NCBI RefSeq assembly: GCF_000376985.1
Contig: NZ_AQYA01000037.1
Coordinates: 124,001 to 188,000, forward strand
Direction of reading: 5' to 3'
DNA length: 64,000 bases
Origin: Streptococcus henryi DSM 19005
GTDB taxonomy: Bacteria; Bacillota; Bacilli; Lactobacillales; Streptococcaceae
The notes beneath the pieces were generated by a model. That model did no database searches. It saw nothing but the letters and a program-made list of their open reading frames with translations, and was not told where the DNA came from. How positions within the stretch are numbered: position 1 is the stretch's first letter; each line of letters begins with the position of its first letter. Made by a program: the position numbers and the translations under genes. This document shows, piece after piece, positions 37,653 to 47,245 of the stretch.

Positions 37653-39440
37653 ATGGCAATCGATAAAGAGATGATCGCTGAGATAAAAAACAGTGTGAAT
37701 ATTGTTGATGTTATTGGTGAAGTGGTCAGCCTTACAAAAGCTGGACGAAATTACCTAGGTCTGTGCCCTTTCCACAAAGAAAAAACACCGTCTTTCAACG
37801 TCATTGAGGATCGTCAATTTTTTCACTGTTTTGGTTGTGGTAAATCAGGTGATGTTTTCAAATTTATTGAAGAGTATCGTCAAGTTAACTTTTTAGAAAG
37901 TGTTAAAATAATAGCAGAGCGAGCTGGTATTGCGGTTCAGGTTGAAACAACACCTCAACCAAACAGACGTCTGCATCCTAATCAAGCTCTTTTGGACATC
38001 CATCAAGACGCTGCAAAGTTTTATCATGCTGTTTTGATGACAACTACAATTGGTCAACAAGCGCGTGCTTATTTAGCTGAACGTGGTTTAACTGATGACT
38101 TGCTTGAAGTTTTTAACATTGGTCTGGCTCCAGATGAGGCTGATTTTTTCTATCGCCAAATCAGCGCGAAGGATAAGTATGATGAAAATACTTTAGCTAA
38201 TTCTGGCTTATTTAACTTTTCTGAAGAAAACAATCGTTTTTATGATGCCTTTCGTAATCGAATTATGTTTCCTTTAACAAATGATTCGGGGCAAGTGATT
38301 GCATTTTCGGGACGAATTTGGACAGAGTCTGATGTGGAACGGAAGCAGGCTAAATATAAGAACTCTCGTTCAACCCCCATTTTTAACAAATCTTACGAGA
38401 TGTACCATCTCGATAAGGCTAAGGCGGTAGCAAGTAAGCAACATGAAGTCTACCTTATGGAAGGTTTTATGGATGTCATAGCAGCCTATAAAGCTGGTGT
38501 TGAAAATGCTGTTGCTTCTATGGGAACAGCTTTAACGCCTGAGCATGTTCAGCACCTCAAAAAATTCACTAAGAAAGTCGTACTGACTTACGATGGTGAT
38601 ACTGCAGGACAAAATGCGATTGCTAAATCATTAGAAATTTTGTCTGATATGCAAGTTGAGATTGTTAGAATCCCAAATCAGATGGACCCTGATGAGTTTT
38701 TACAAAAAAATTCTCCAGAAGCTCTGGGACAACTCTTGCAACAGTCTCGTGTATCAAGTATTGAATTTCTGATACACTATTTAAAACCTGAAAATATTGA
38801 TAATCTTCAAGCTGAAATTGCATTTGTTGAGCGAATCGCAAAAATTATTGCTGCCTCTCCTTCAATTACAGCTCAAAATGCTTATATTAATATGGTAGCT
38901 GAACTTTTACCTGACTATGATTATTTTCAGGTTGAGCAAGCAGTTAACAATGAGAGGCTTTCTAACCGCTCTGCTATTTCCCAAGAAGCAAGACTTCAAA
39001 GCATGAGGGTTGTGGAGTTACCTGTCTCTAAGGCAATGACTGCACTTGTAAGAGCAGAAAGTCAGTTGATGCATCGCTTATTACATCATGCTTATCTTTT
39101 GAATGAATTTAGACATCGACAGGATTTTATTTTTGATACAGCTGAATTACAAATATTGTTTGAACTGTTGAAAAAGCAAGGAGAAATTACCACAGTTGAT
39201 CTAAATCAAATGGAAGAAAATGTGCGTCAGATGTATTATCGTGTTTTGGAGGAGAATTTACCAGAAGAAATTGCGAATAATGAAGTTGAGGCAATTGAAA
39301 GTCGTCGTAATCAATTGATTCAAGAACGAGAACTGCGAAAGCAAAGTAAACAAATTCGGGAATCAAGTAATCACGGTGATACAGATCAAGCCTTGTTGGC
39401 ATTAGAACAACTTATTGCACAAAAAAGAAATATGGAATAG
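37653..39440 (+). CDS. dnaG: DNA primase
   Basis: A 595-residue primase. The N-terminal CHC2 zinc finger is in [14 protein letters not shown]...[10 protein letters not shown] (residues 38-65). The TOPRIM core has [16 protein letters not shown] and [13 protein letters not shown] (about residues 265-320), and a C-terminal helicase-binding domain follows. GGGGAGGTGG precedes the ATG. It forms the classic macromolecular synthesis pair with rpoD, 8 bp downstream. Confidence 0.97.
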   Translation: MAIDKEMIAEIKNSVNIVDVIGEVVSLTKAGRNYLGLCPFHKEKTPSFNVIEDRQFFHCFGCGKSGDVFKFIEEYRQVNFLESVKIIAERAGIAVQVETTPQPNRRLHPNQALLDIHQDAAKFYHAVLMTTTIGQQARAYLAERGLTDDLLEVFNIGLAPDEADFFYRQISAKDKYDENTLANSGLFNFSEENNRFYDAFRNRIMFPLTNDSGQVIAFSGRIWTESDVERKQAKYKNSRSTPIFNKSYEMYHLDKAKAVASKQHEVYLMEGFMDVIAAYKAGVENAVASMGTALTPEHVQHLKKFTKKVVLTYDGDTAGQNAIAKSLEILSDMQVEIVRIPNQMDPDEFLQKNSPEALGQLLQQSRVSSIEFLIHYLKPENIDNLQAEIAFVERIAKIIAASPSITAQNAYINMVAELLPDYDYFQVEQAVNNERLSNRSAISQEARLQSMRVVELPVSKAMTALVRAESQLMHRLLHHAYLLNEFRHRQDFIFDTAELQILFELLKKQGEITTVDLNQMEENVRQMYYRVLEENLPEEIANNEVEAIESRRNQLIQERELRKQSKQIRESSNHGDTDQALLALEQLIAQKRNME

Positions 39441-39448
39441 AGGATCTT

Positions 39449-40558
39449 ATGGCAAACGAAAAAGAAATTACTACATTTAACGTCCAAGTTGCAGAATTTA
39501 TCCGCGGTCATAAACAAGCTGGTACAGCTATTGACGATGAAGTTACTGAAAAATTAGTCATTCCTTTTGGTTTAGACGCTGATAAAATTGATGATCTTTT
39601 GGAACGTTTGACAGATGGCGGAATTTCTATCACGGATAAAGAAGGTAATCCGTCTACAAAATATGTTGTGGAAGAACCACAACCCGAAGAATTGACTGAT
39701 GAGGAATTGTTAGGTTCAAATTCAGCTAAAGTCAATGACCCAGTTCGTATGTACCTAAAAGAAATTGGGGTTGTTCCTCTCTTGACCAATGAAGAGGAAA
39801 AAGAGTTAGCTGTCGCTGTTGCTGCTGGAGACCTTCAGGCTAAACAACGATTGGCAGAAGCTAACCTTCGTTTGGTTGTTTCTATCGCTAAACGCTATGT
39901 TGGTCGTGGTATGCAATTTCTTGACTTGATTCAAGAAGGAAATATGGGTCTCATGAAGGCCGTTGATAAATTTGACTACTCAAAAGGTTTCAAATTCTCA
40001 ACTTATGCGACATGGTGGATTCGTCAAGCCATCACACGTGCTATCGCTGACCAAGCCCGCACTATTCGTATCCCTGTTCACATGGTTGAGACGATCAACA
40101 AGTTGGTCCGTGAACAACGTAACTTGCTTCAAGAGTTGGGACAAGATCCTACTCCTGAACAAATTGCAGAGCGTATGGACATGACGCCAGATAAGGTTCG
40201 TGAAATCCTTAAAATTGCTCAAGAGCCAGTTTCTCTTGAGACGCCAATCGGTGAAGAAGATGATAGCCATCTTGGTGATTTCATTGAAGATGAAGTCATT
40301 GAAAATCCAGTTGATTACACAACTCGTGTTGTTCTCCGTGAACAATTGGATGAGGTGCTTGACACTCTTACAGACCGTGAGGAAAATGTTCTCCGTCTTC
40401 GTTTTGGACTTGATGATGGTAAAATGCGTACACTTGAAGATGTTGGTAAGGTATTCAACGTAACTCGTGAGCGTATTCGTCAGATTGAAGCAAAAGCCCT
40501 GCGTAAACTTCGCCACCCAAGTCGCAGCAAACAGCTCCGCGATTTTATTGAAGATTAA
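39449..40558 (+). CDS. rpoD: Primary sigma factor RpoD
   Basis: A 369-residue sigma-70 factor. Region 1.1 is present but short, region 2 has [27 protein letters not shown] and the -10 reading [13 protein letters not shown], and region 4 has the [30 protein letters not shown]. Codon use is biased. The SufT-like gene follows after 14 bp. Confidence 0.97.
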   Translation: MANEKEITTFNVQVAEFIRGHKQAGTAIDDEVTEKLVIPFGLDADKIDDLLERLTDGGISITDKEGNPSTKYVVEEPQPEELTDEELLGSNSAKVNDPVRMYLKEIGVVPLLTNEEEKELAVAVAAGDLQAKQRLAEANLRLVVSIAKRYVGRGMQFLDLIQEGNMGLMKAVDKFDYSKGFKFSTYATWWIRQAITRAIADQARTIRIPVHMVETINKLVREQRNLLQELGQDPTPEQIAERMDMTPDKVREILKIAQEPVSLETPIGEEDDSHLGDFIEDEVIENPVDYTTRVVLREQLDEVLDTLTDREENVLRLRFGLDDGKMRTLEDVGKVFNVTRERIRQIEAKALRKLRHPSRSKQLRDFIED

Positions 40559-40572
40559 TTAGTGAGGTGACT

Positions 40573-40908
40573 ATGTCAGAACTTAAATATACTGAAGAAG
40601 AAGTAGCTAAAATCAAGGATCGTATCCTCGAAACACTAGAAATGGTTATTGATCCAGAATTAGGAATTGATATTGTTAATCTTGGATTGGTTTACGAGAT
40701 TCGCTTTGAACAAGATGGTCGTACAGAAATTGATATGACATTGACAACGATGGGATGCCCTTTGGCAGACCTCTTGACTGACCAAATTCACGATGTTATG
40801 AAAGAAGTACCAGAAGTAACAAATGTTGAAGTTAAGTTAGTTTGGTACCCAGCTTGGTCTGTTGATAAAATGAGCCGCTACGCTCGTATCGCCCTAGGTA
40901 TTCGATGA
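40573..40908 (+). CDS. MIP18/SufT-type metal-sulfur cluster assembly factor
   Basis: A 111-residue DUF59 protein with VIDPELGIDIVNLGLVYEI and the conserved cysteine in TTMGCPLADLL (about residue 61). Relatives act in iron-sulfur cluster maturation. GTGAGGTGA precedes the ATG. It is co-transcribed with rpoD and ends in a terminator. Confidence 0.9.
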   Translation: MSELKYTEEEVAKIKDRILETLEMVIDPELGIDIVNLGLVYEIRFEQDGRTEIDMTLTTMGCPLADLLTDQIHDVMKEVPEVTNVEVKLVWYPAWSVDKMSRYARIALGIR

Positions 40909-40917
40909 AATAAAATG

Positions 40918-40950
40918 CCAGCTTTTCAGTGAAAAAGCTGGTTTTTTTTA
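40918..40950 (+). terminator. Terminator of the dnaG-rpoD operon
   Basis: Arms CCAGCTTTTC and GAAAAAGCTGG followed by eight T. Confidence 0.85.
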
Positions 40951-41283
40951 TTCTCAAAATTTTTCTGAAATACTAAGTGATAATTGCTTGAAAATGGCTT
41001 GAAATAGTGATTGTAAACGCTGTTTTTCTGTGATATAATTCACTTGTAAGCTGACAAATTCTCTGTTTAAGTATTATTGATAACATTTGACTGACGGTGT
41101 GATTTCATTTAAGTAAATGACTTCTAATACCAGACTTTAAATTATTCTAAATTTAAAGGGAGATTATTGTGTCAGCATCTAATTTATAAAAGGAGGTGCA
41201 TTGGGGGAATAAAGTACTTGTTGGGTTGGGAGGTCACTTGTCATAGAGTGCCTCATGTTTTGGGATTATTGAAAGAGGAAAAA
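40951..41283 (+). promoter_or_regulatory. Promoter and long untranslated leader of the secreted protein gene
   Basis: TATAAT lies at about 41034, with a leader of some 240 bases before ATG 41284. The leader contains no credible gene. AAAGGAGGTG (41188-41197) is a perfect ribosome site in front of a TTG at 41202; that frame was not tested for a leader peptide. The long leader suggests post-transcriptional control. Confidence 0.4.
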
Positions 41284-42006
41284 ATGAAAAGATTTGCAAG
41301 ATGGTTTATTGGTTTAACAGTCTTTGTGACTTTGTTTGTTGGTCAATCAGTGCTAGCTGACACCCCCATGTACAGGGTTTACAATCCAAATTCAGGGGAA
41401 CATTTTTATACAGCATCAACTTATGAGCGCGATTCCTTAGGAAGAATAGGCTGGCATAAAGAAGGAGTTGGTTGGCTCGCACCTTCTAGTGGACAAGCAG
41501 TTCACCGACTCTATAATCCAAATAGTGGAGACCACCATTACACCCTTTCAGGTGGTGAAAAGAACCATTTGGTTAAATTAGGGTGGCGTTACGAGGGTAT
41601 CGCATGGCAGTCTGGCGGAACAGTGCCAGTTTATCGACTTTACAACCCAAATGCAAGAACAGGTACTCACCACTACACCCTATCAGCGGGTGAAAGAGAT
41701 TCTTTAGTAAAAATTGGCTGGCGCTATGAGGGAATTTCATGGTATGCGATAGGAAACGGTGCAGAATATGCAGATGCTAACAGTTACTCACCAGTGAAAA
41801 ATAGTAATAGTGGTTCAAATTCCAGCGGAGGTTCAACTGTTGGTGTAAATCCAGATGGAATGGTTTTTGTAGCTAGAAATGGTGAAGCAGACGCCTATTG
41901 GTATCGTATTGAAAATATGCCTTATAATACAAATTTTAATAGAGTGATTAAGATGAGTGAGGCAGATGCACTAGCTAGTGGCAAACATCATTCAAAAACA
42001 GAATAA
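41284..42006 (+). CDS. Secreted protein with DUF5648-type repeats
   Basis: A 240-residue exported protein. The signal peptide (MKRFARWFIGL..., residues 1-26) ends at VLA before DTPMYR. Three repeats of about 40 residues follow, each with YRLYNPNSGEHFYT, an ER/EK-S-L block and GWRYEGI.W. A serine/glycine linker (NSNSGSNSSGG) then leads to a C-terminal domain with AYWYRIENMPYNTNFNRVIKMSEADAL. Such repeats are found in extracellular proteins and hydrolases of Gram-positive bacteria; no catalytic motif is seen here. There is no LPXTG anchor, so it is released or bound non-covalently. GAGGAA precedes ATG 41284. Confidence 0.8.
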   Translation: MKRFARWFIGLTVFVTLFVGQSVLADTPMYRVYNPNSGEHFYTASTYERDSLGRIGWHKEGVGWLAPSSGQAVHRLYNPNSGDHHYTLSGGEKNHLVKLGWRYEGIAWQSGGTVPVYRLYNPNARTGTHHYTLSAGERDSLVKIGWRYEGISWYAIGNGAEYADANSYSPVKNSNSGSNSSGGSTVGVNPDGMVFVARNGEADAYWYRIENMPYNTNFNRVIKMSEADALASGKHHSKTE

Positions 42007-42063
42007 TCTGGAATAAAAGAAATGACAAAAAGCATTAATTGAAAATAATAATTTCATAAAATT

Positions 42064-42094
42064 AAGAGAGGGCAATAATGTCCTCTCTTTTGAG
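42064..42094 (+). terminator. Terminator after the secreted protein
   Basis: Arms AAGAGAGG and CCTCTCTT followed by TTG. Confidence 0.55.
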
Positions 42095-42162
42095 AATAAA
42101 AGATGAATTTTCATCCTTTTTTCGGTATAATGAATAAGAATATAAACTGAAGGAGTCAGAAT

Positions 42163-43014
42163 ATGATTTTAGTTACTGGAAGTAATGGTCAGCTCGGTAC
42201 AGAGCTCCGCTATTTACTTGATGAAAGAAATGAAGAATATGTGGCGGTTGATGTTGCCGAAATGGACATCACAAATGCTGAAAAAGTTGACGAGGTCTTT
42301 GCCCAAGTGCAACCATCTTTGGTATATCACTGTGCAGCCTATACAGCGGTTGATGCAGCAGAAGAGGAAGGTAAGGAACTTAACTACGCTATTAACGTGA
42401 CAGGGACTGAAAATGTGGCTAAAGCTGCAGCTAAATATGGTGCTACTTTAGTTTACATCTCAACAGACTATGTCTTTGATGGCGAAAAACCAGTAGGACA
42501 AGAATGGTTGGAAACTGACACACCAGATCCTAAGACTGAGTACGGCCGTACAAAACGTCTTGGTGAAGAAGCTGTTGAAAAATATGCGGATAAGTTCTAC
42601 ATTATCCGTACCGCTTGGGTTTTTGGTAATTACGGTAAGAACTTTGTCTTCACCATGCAAAATCTTGCAAAGAACCACCCACGTTTGACTGTCGTTAACG
42701 ATCAGCACGGTCGTCCAACATGGACACGTACGCTTGCTGAGTTTATGTGCCATTTGGCTGAAAATCAAAAAGAGTTTGGTTACTACCACTTGTCAAATGA
42801 TGCAACAGAAGACACAACATGGTATGACTTCGCTGTTGAAATTCTAAAAGATACTGATGTTGAAGTAGCACCAGTTGATTCATCAGCCTTTCCAGCTAAG
42901 GCAAAACGTCCACTTAATTCAACAATGAATTTGGACAAAGCAAAAGCAACAGGCTTTGTCATTCCAACTTGGCAAGAAGCATTAAAAGAATTTTACCGTC
43001 AAGGTGAAAAATAA
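42163..43014 (+). CDS. rmlD: dTDP-4-dehydrorhamnose reductase
   Basis: A 283-residue short-chain dehydrogenase for the last step of dTDP-rhamnose synthesis, a precursor of streptococcal cell wall polysaccharide. The nucleotide motif is ILVTGSNGQLGTELR and the catalytic STDYVFDG and YGRTKRLGE are present. It stands alone here; the other rml genes are elsewhere. GGAG precedes the ATG and a terminator follows. Confidence 0.95.
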   Translation: MILVTGSNGQLGTELRYLLDERNEEYVAVDVAEMDITNAEKVDEVFAQVQPSLVYHCAAYTAVDAAEEEGKELNYAINVTGTENVAKAAAKYGATLVYISTDYVFDGEKPVGQEWLETDTPDPKTEYGRTKRLGEEAVEKYADKFYIIRTAWVFGNYGKNFVFTMQNLAKNHPRLTVVNDQHGRPTWTRTLAEFMCHLAENQKEFGYYHLSNDATEDTTWYDFAVEILKDTDVEVAPVDSSAFPAKAKRPLNSTMNLDKAKATGFVIPTWQEALKEFYRQGEK

Positions 43015-43039
43015 TCTCACAAAAATCAAATAATTTTAG

Positions 43040-43063
43040 AAGCAGGGAAAACCTGCTTTTTCT
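43040..43063 (+). terminator. Terminator of rmlD
   Basis: AAGCAGG/CCTGCTT followed by TTTTCTTTG. Confidence 0.7.
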
Positions 43064-43163
43064 TTGTTCTTATGATATAATAGTTTAACTAAAACTATTG
43101 AGAATAAAGTATTTGAAAGGAAAAAGGGCAGTTTGTGTTTGCTTTGAAAGCCAAATTGAACTC

Positions 43164-43251
43164 GGGCGGAAAACTCGGAATTTAGATAAACTGTCTAGGA
43201 AATCAGGATTTCCTGTCAGTTTCCTAAAATTCGGTCGTTTTCTGTCCGCCC
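43164..43251. repeat. Long imperfect hairpin upstream of ybeY
   Basis: An 88-base near-palindrome runs from GGGCGGAAAAC to GTTTTCTGTCCGCCC, with nested AATTT/AAATT, AAACTG/CAGTTT and AGGAAATC/GATTTCCT pairing. The sequence would fold into one long rod in RNA or a cruciform in DNA. It ends 15 bp before ybeY and resembles a small inserted repeat. Apparent frames through it are shadows. Confidence 0.7.
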
Positions 43252-43266
43252 TTAGTATCTTATATT

Positions 43267-43764
43267 ATGTACGTAGAGATGGTTGATGAGACTGGTCAGG
43301 TCTCTGAGGCGATGATGAAGCAAACCATAGAGTTGCTTGATTTTACAGCTGAAAAGCTTGGCAAAGAGAATAAGGAAATGGCAGTGACTTTTGTAACCAA
43401 TGAGCGCAGCCATGAGTTGAATTTAGAATACCGTGACACTGATCGTCCAACGGATGTTATCAGTCTGGAATATAAGCCAGAGGTACCTTTTGCCTTTGAT
43501 GAAGAAGATTTGGCAGAAAATCCTGAATTGGCAGAGATGTTAGATGAATTTGATAGCTATATTGGTGAGCTATTTATCTCAATTGATAAAGCTCATGAGC
43601 AAGCTCAAGAATATGGACATTCTTTTGAACGTGAAATGGGATTTTTAGCAGTACACGGCTTTTTGCATATTAACGGCTACGATCACTACACACCTGAAGA
43701 AGAAAAAGAAATGTTCACCCTACAGGAAGAGATTTTGACAGCCTATGGACTTACGCGACAATAA
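43267..43764 (+). CDS. ybeY: Endoribonuclease YbeY
   Basis: A 165-residue zinc RNase for 16S rRNA maturation and ribosome quality control. The metal site is [17 protein letters not shown] near residue 130, and the RNA-binding [14 protein letters not shown] near 60. No good ribosome site precedes ATG 43267; the long hairpin lies just upstream and may affect translation. It overlaps dgkA by 20 bp. Confidence 0.95.
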   Translation: MYVEMVDETGQVSEAMMKQTIELLDFTAEKLGKENKEMAVTFVTNERSHELNLEYRDTDRPTDVISLEYKPEVPFAFDEEDLAENPELAEMLDEFDSYIGELFISIDKAHEQAQEYGHSFEREMGFLAVHGFLHINGYDHYTPEEEKEMFTLQEEILTAYGLTRQ

Positions 43765-44152
43765 TCCACAAAAAAAGTGGAAAAACATGGATTTGGTGGC
43801 CAGTATGGAATTTGCCATAACTGGTGTCATTACGGCTTTTAAAGAAGAACGCAATATGCGTAAGCATCTCGTATCAGCTATTCTAGCGACACTTGCCGGA
43901 CTCGTTTTCCAAATTTCGGCGATGGAATGGCTCTTTTTGATGCTGGCCATTTTTCTGGTTATTTCATTTGAAATTATCAACTCAGCTATTGAGAATGTTG
44001 TAGACTTAGCCAGCAATTACCATTTCTCAATGCTGGCAAAGAACGCTAAAGATATGGCAGCAGGAGCAGTTCTCGTCATCTCAGGCTATGCTGTCGTGAC
44101 AGGACTCATTATCTTTGTGCCAAAAATTTGGCACTTGATTTTAGGAAAATAG
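43745..44152 (+). CDS. dgkA: Undecaprenol/diacylglycerol kinase family protein
   Basis: A 135-residue membrane kinase with three helices. The family motif is [14 protein letters not shown] with the catalytic and metal-binding glutamates, and [13 protein letters not shown] follows. In Gram-positives such enzymes phosphorylate undecaprenol for cell wall recycling. It overlaps ybeY and precedes era, the usual order. Confidence 0.93.
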   Translation: MDLRDNNPQKKWKNMDLVASMEFAITGVITAFKEERNMRKHLVSAILATLAGLVFQISAMEWLFLMLAIFLVISFEIINSAIENVVDLASNYHFSMLAKNAKDMAAGAVLVISGYAVVTGLIIFVPKIWHLILGK

Positions 44153-44208
44153 CAGAGCGCAGCCATTTATCAAAAAATATTAAATTATAAAAATAGAAAA
44201 GAGAATTT

Positions 44209-45108
44209 ATGACTTTTAAATCAGGCTTTGTAGCCATCTTGGGTCGTCCAAATGTTGGGAAATCAACCTTTTTGAATCATGTCATGGGGCAAAAAATTGC
44301 CATCATGTCTGATAAGGCCCAGACAACTCGTAACAAAATCATGGGAATCTATACCACAGAAAACGAGCAAATTGTCTTTATTGACACACCAGGGATTCAC
44401 AAACCTAAAACAGCGCTTGGTGATTTCATGGTAGAATCAGCTTACTCAACTCTTCGTGAAGTTGAGACAGTGCTTTTCATGGTTCCAGCTGATGAAAAAC
44501 GTGGTAAAGGTGATGACATGATTATGGAACGCCTTAAAGCTGCTAAAATTCCGGTAATCCTAGTCATCAATAAAATTGATAAAGTTCATCCAGACCAACT
44601 TTTAGAACAAATTGACGATTTCCGATCACAAATGGATTTCAAAGAAATTGTTCCAATTTCTGCTCTACAAGGTAACAATGTTGAAACTCTCATGACAATC
44701 CTCAAGGACAATCTTGAAGAAGGTTTCCAATATTTCCCTGAAGAGCAAATCACTGACCACCCAGAACGTTTCTTAGTATCAGAGATGATTCGTGAAAAAA
44801 TCCTTAAATTAACTGAGCAAGAAGTGCCTCACTCAGTTGCTGTTATTGTCGAATCAATGAAGCGTGATGAAGAAACGGATAAAGTTCATATTCGTGCAAC
44901 CATCATGGTAGAACGTGATAGCCAAAAAGGTATTATCATCGGAAAACAGGGAGCTATGCTCAAGACAATCGGTAAAATGGCCCGCCGTGATATCGAAATC
45001 ATGCTTGGTGACAAAGTTTACCTTGAAACTTGGGTCAAAGTTAAGAAAAATTGGCGCGATAAGAAGCTTGACTTGGCAGACTTTGGATACAACGAAAAAG
45101 AATATTAA
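44209..45108 (+). CDS. era: GTPase Era
   Basis: A 299-residue ribosome assembly GTPase. The G domain has [21 protein letters not shown] and NKIDKV, followed by a C-terminal KH domain with [15 protein letters not shown] that binds the 3' end of 16S rRNA. AAAGAGAA precedes the ATG. Confidence 0.97.
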   Translation: MTFKSGFVAILGRPNVGKSTFLNHVMGQKIAIMSDKAQTTRNKIMGIYTTENEQIVFIDTPGIHKPKTALGDFMVESAYSTLREVETVLFMVPADEKRGKGDDMIMERLKAAKIPVILVINKIDKVHPDQLLEQIDDFRSQMDFKEIVPISALQGNNVETLMTILKDNLEEGFQYFPEEQITDHPERFLVSEMIREKILKLTEQEVPHSVAVIVESMKRDEETDKVHIRATIMVERDSQKGIIIGKQGAMLKTIGKMARRDIEIMLGDKVYLETWVKVKKNWRDKKLDLADFGYNEKEY

Positions 45109-45123
45109 GACTATAAATGAGGG

Positions 45124-45153
45124 CGAGAACATATTAATGTGTTCTCGTTTTTT
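45124..45153 (+). terminator. Terminator of era
   Basis: Arms CGAGAACA and TGTTCTCG followed by six T. Confidence 0.8.
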
Positions 45154-45268
45154 ATATATCAATTGAATAAATGATGAAGGGATTTTGTTCAAGTAACGTT
45201 GAGAAAAATCATGTTATAATATAAGTAAATGGTGTATTAGATATAAATAAAAATATTAAGGAGTTCAT

Positions 45269-45742
45269 ATGTCCCGTTCTGAAAATGTTATTTTAACCAA
45301 TATGTGCCTGATTGAGGATGGTCAGGGTAATATCGTTATGCAAATCAGGGATTCTGATAGATACGATTGGTCTGGAGCAGTTCTGACTGGAGGGCACATA
45401 GAAAATTTTGAGTCCTTGTATGCTTCAGTGGTTCGTGAGGTTTATGAAGAGACTGGTTTGACAATTTTTCATCCAAGACTAGTTGGCATGAAACATTTTC
45501 ATCTTCGAAAGACAGGTCAACGCTATTTAGTTTTTCTCTACAAAGTAACGGAATATCAGGGGAAGCTGAGAGACTCTGAGGAAGGGAAAGTTGTTTGGAT
45601 CAGTCGCAAAGACTTGGAAAAAGGGCGTATTGAACTCGCGGAATCAATGACTGAAACCTTGCAAGTCTTTGAGAGCAAAGATATTTCAGAGTTGTTTTAC
45701 GAACGAGATGAGTCAGATGATTTGCAGCAATATTATTTTTGA
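45269..45742 (+). CDS. Nudix hydrolase, MutX/8-oxo-dGTP diphosphatase-like
   Basis: A 157-residue intact Nudix hydrolase. The full Nudix box GGHIENFESLYASVVREVYEETGL is at about residues 40-63. It resembles streptococcal MutX-type enzymes that remove oxidised nucleotides; the substrate is not proven. AAGGAG precedes the ATG. A second, truncated Nudix gene follows. Confidence 0.88.
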   Translation: MSRSENVILTNMCLIEDGQGNIVMQIRDSDRYDWSGAVLTGGHIENFESLYASVVREVYEETGLTIFHPRLVGMKHFHLRKTGQRYLVFLYKVTEYQGKLRDSEEGKVVWISRKDLEKGRIELAESMTETLQVFESKDISELFYERDESDDLQQYYF

Positions 45743-45777
45743 ATTTTAGACAATCACTATAGAATAATGGAGAACAA

Positions 45778-45957
45778 ATGACACAAGATTACATTTCATA
45801 TATTCGCTCCAAGGTTGGACATGACAAGATAATACTCAATTTCGCAGGTGGAATCCTTGCTAATGAAGAAGGGGAAATTCTTTTGCAACTGCGTGGCGAT
45901 AAGAAAACATGGGCAATTCCAGGCGGGGATTGTGTCATAATAATGACAGGTGCTTAA
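45778..45957 (+). pseudogene. Nudix hydrolase gene truncated by ICE insertion
   Basis: The first about 51 codons are ordinary Nudix sequence (GGILANEEGEILLQLRG and TWAIPGG). The frame then runs into foreign sequence (DCVIIMTGA) and stops at 45957. The Nudix box and the rest of the enzyme are missing, so the product cannot be active. The break coincides with the start of ICE DNA; mutT-type genes have been reported as ICE integration sites in streptococci. The other half of the gene should lie beyond the right end of the element. Confidence 0.85.
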
Positions 45958-46000
45958 AACGCTGTTAAATCAAGGATTTGAGCGTTCTACAATCTGTCAT
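45925..46000. mobile_element. Left end of the ICE (attL region)
   Basis: Immediately after the Nudix code breaks off lies the inverted repeat TGTCAT-AATA-ATGACA (45933-45948), and a third TGTCAT is at 45995-46000. Spaced copies of a short word at an element end fit a recombinase binding site. The ICE continues to the end of the window; its integrase is not visible, so the crossover bases are inferred only from the broken gene. Confidence 0.65.
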
Positions 46001-46040
46001 TAAGGAGGAATTTTTTAGATTTTATAAATAATATCGCTTT

Positions 46041-46076
46041 AGCGAGAACTTTTTAATAAGTGTTCTCGCTTTTTTA
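46041..46076 (+). terminator. Terminator at the start of the ICE
   Basis: Arms AGCGAGAAC and GTTCTCGCT followed by six T. It would stop read-through from the chromosome into the element. Confidence 0.8.
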
Positions 46077-46093
46077 GTTTCAGGAGGAAAATC

Positions 46094-46267
46094 ATGCAAA
46101 AGAATGAACAGTCATCACGACAAATTGTGATGTGTCATCTCATGGCTATCATGAGAATCGATATCAATAAAGCGAAGCGGATAGTTGCTGAAATGGAGGA
46201 GAACGGACTCATTCAATTTGATGAGTTAGGAAATATCGGTTTATTAGTGTTGGAGGGACAATCATGA
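46094..46267 (+). CDS. Small helical protein upstream of the replication gene
   Basis: A 57-residue protein, MQKNEQSSRQIVMCHLMAIM at the start, with AKRIVAEMEENGLIQFDELGNIGLL resembling the last part of a winged helix. CAGGAGGAAA precedes the ATG, and its stop overlaps the next start (ATGA). It may be a small DNA-binding partner of the RepA-like protein. No family is recognised. Confidence 0.65.
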   Translation: MQKNEQSSRQIVMCHLMAIMRIDINKAKRIVAEMEENGLIQFDELGNIGLLVLEGQS

Positions 46268-47088
46268 AACGTATCACCGCAAATCACTATCAAACGTCAG
46301 AGCGTTACTATAAGCTCCCAAAACTCTTGTATGAGAGTGATCACTATAAGGGCATGAAACTCGAGGTGAAGGTTGCTTATGCTGTTCTAAAAGACCGTTT
46401 GGAATTGTCATTAAGTAGAGGGTGGATAGATGAGGATGGGGCTATTTATTTGGTCTATTCCAACTCCAAACTCATGGCACTACTTGGCTGTTCCAAATCT
46501 AAGTTACTTGCTATCAAGAAAACCTTACGAGAGTATGGTTTGATAGATGAAGTCCAACAGTCTTCCAGTGAAAAAGGACGCTTGGCCAACAAGATTTATT
46601 TGGGGGAGTTAGAACATGAACCTACCCCAGTCTCAAATTCAGACGGGGGTAGTGTTCAAAAAACACTAGGGGGGTGTCAAAATCAGCCGGGGCCAGTCTT
46701 AAAATCAGCCACTAGTGAGACTGAAGTTAGTGAGACTGATATGAGTGAAACTAAAGAGAGTGAGTCAGTCATTGAGGACGAGGAGGAGAAAGAAAGTCTA
46801 ACAAGTAAGAAATGTGACAATGACAATTTTCAACGTAAAGTAGACCGAGTCACAAGATACGACAGAGATTACATTTGGGGCTTGGTACATGATCAGTTGA
46901 GACAAGTTGGTCTATCACAGGCTGCTAGTGATTATGCCATGATTTATTTTGATCATCGGTATCAGTACGCTTTAGAGAATATGAGGTTTGCGGACAGAAC
47001 AGAAACGATAGCGGAATACGTCTTTAATGGCGTCTTATCCGAATGGACCAAGGTCCAACGCTTAAAAGAACTAAAAGGGGGTGAGTAA
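46264..47088 (+). CDS. RepA N-terminal-domain replication initiator-like protein
   Basis: A 274-residue protein whose first 125 residues are the RepA_N domain (YYKLPKLLYESDHYKGMKLEVKVAYAVLKDRLELS, then LLGCSKSKLLAIKKTLREYGLI). The middle is acidic and low-complexity (ETEVSETDMSETKESES), and the end resembles a DnaD-like helical region (RYDRDYIWGLVHDQLRQ). Such genes begin Tn5252-type and related ICEs and may support replication of the excised circle. Confidence 0.85.
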   Translation: MKRITANHYQTSERYYKLPKLLYESDHYKGMKLEVKVAYAVLKDRLELSLSRGWIDEDGAIYLVYSNSKLMALLGCSKSKLLAIKKTLREYGLIDEVQQSSSEKGRLANKIYLGELEHEPTPVSNSDGGSVQKTLGGCQNQPGPVLKSATSETEVSETDMSETKESESVIEDEEEKESLTSKKCDNDNFQRKVDRVTRYDRDYIWGLVHDQLRQVGLSQAASDYAMIYFDHRYQYALENMRFADRTETIAEYVFNGVLSEWTKVQRLKELKGGE

Positions 47089-47089
47089 G

Positions 47090-47185
47090 ATGTTTTGGTG
47101 GATATTATTAGGTATTTGGGGATTAGGAATGATTTGGTTCATTTTTGAACTTATCACTGCCCCAGAAATGGAAGATCATTGTTAA
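47090..47185 (+). CDS. Very small membrane protein
   Basis: A 31-residue peptide made almost wholly of one tryptophan-rich membrane helix (MFWWILLGIWGLGMIWFIF) with a short acidic end (EMEDHC). The start overlaps the region after the RepA-like stop and is preceded by GGGGGTGAG. Similar mini-proteins are common on ICEs; the function is unknown. Confidence 0.6.
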   Translation: MFWWILLGIWGLGMIWFIFELITAPEMEDHC

Positions 47186-47187
47186 GA

Positions 47188-47220
47188 AAGGACGTTACGC
47201 AAGAAGTAAGGTCCTTTTTA
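47188..47220 (+). terminator. Hairpin upstream of the DNA methyltransferase
   Basis: AAGGAC/GTCCTT with inner TTAC/GTAA pairing, then T-rich sequence. Confidence 0.5.
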
Positions 47221-47245
47221 ATTTTGTCAGAAAGGAATGAGAGAC

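Noticed and set aside
40000..40520. Long minus-strand frame opposite rpoD
   Set aside because: Shadow of the strongly biased codons of rpoD; no start signal or family match.
43098..43286. Plus-strand frame of 62 codons before ybeY
   Set aside because: It runs through the long inverted repeat and overlaps the ybeY start; no family resemblance.
45124..46076. Similar terminators after era and inside the ICE taken as attachment repeats
   Set aside because: The shared word GAGAAC/GTTCTC is short and expected for hairpins of this kind; the broken Nudix gene places the junction between them.
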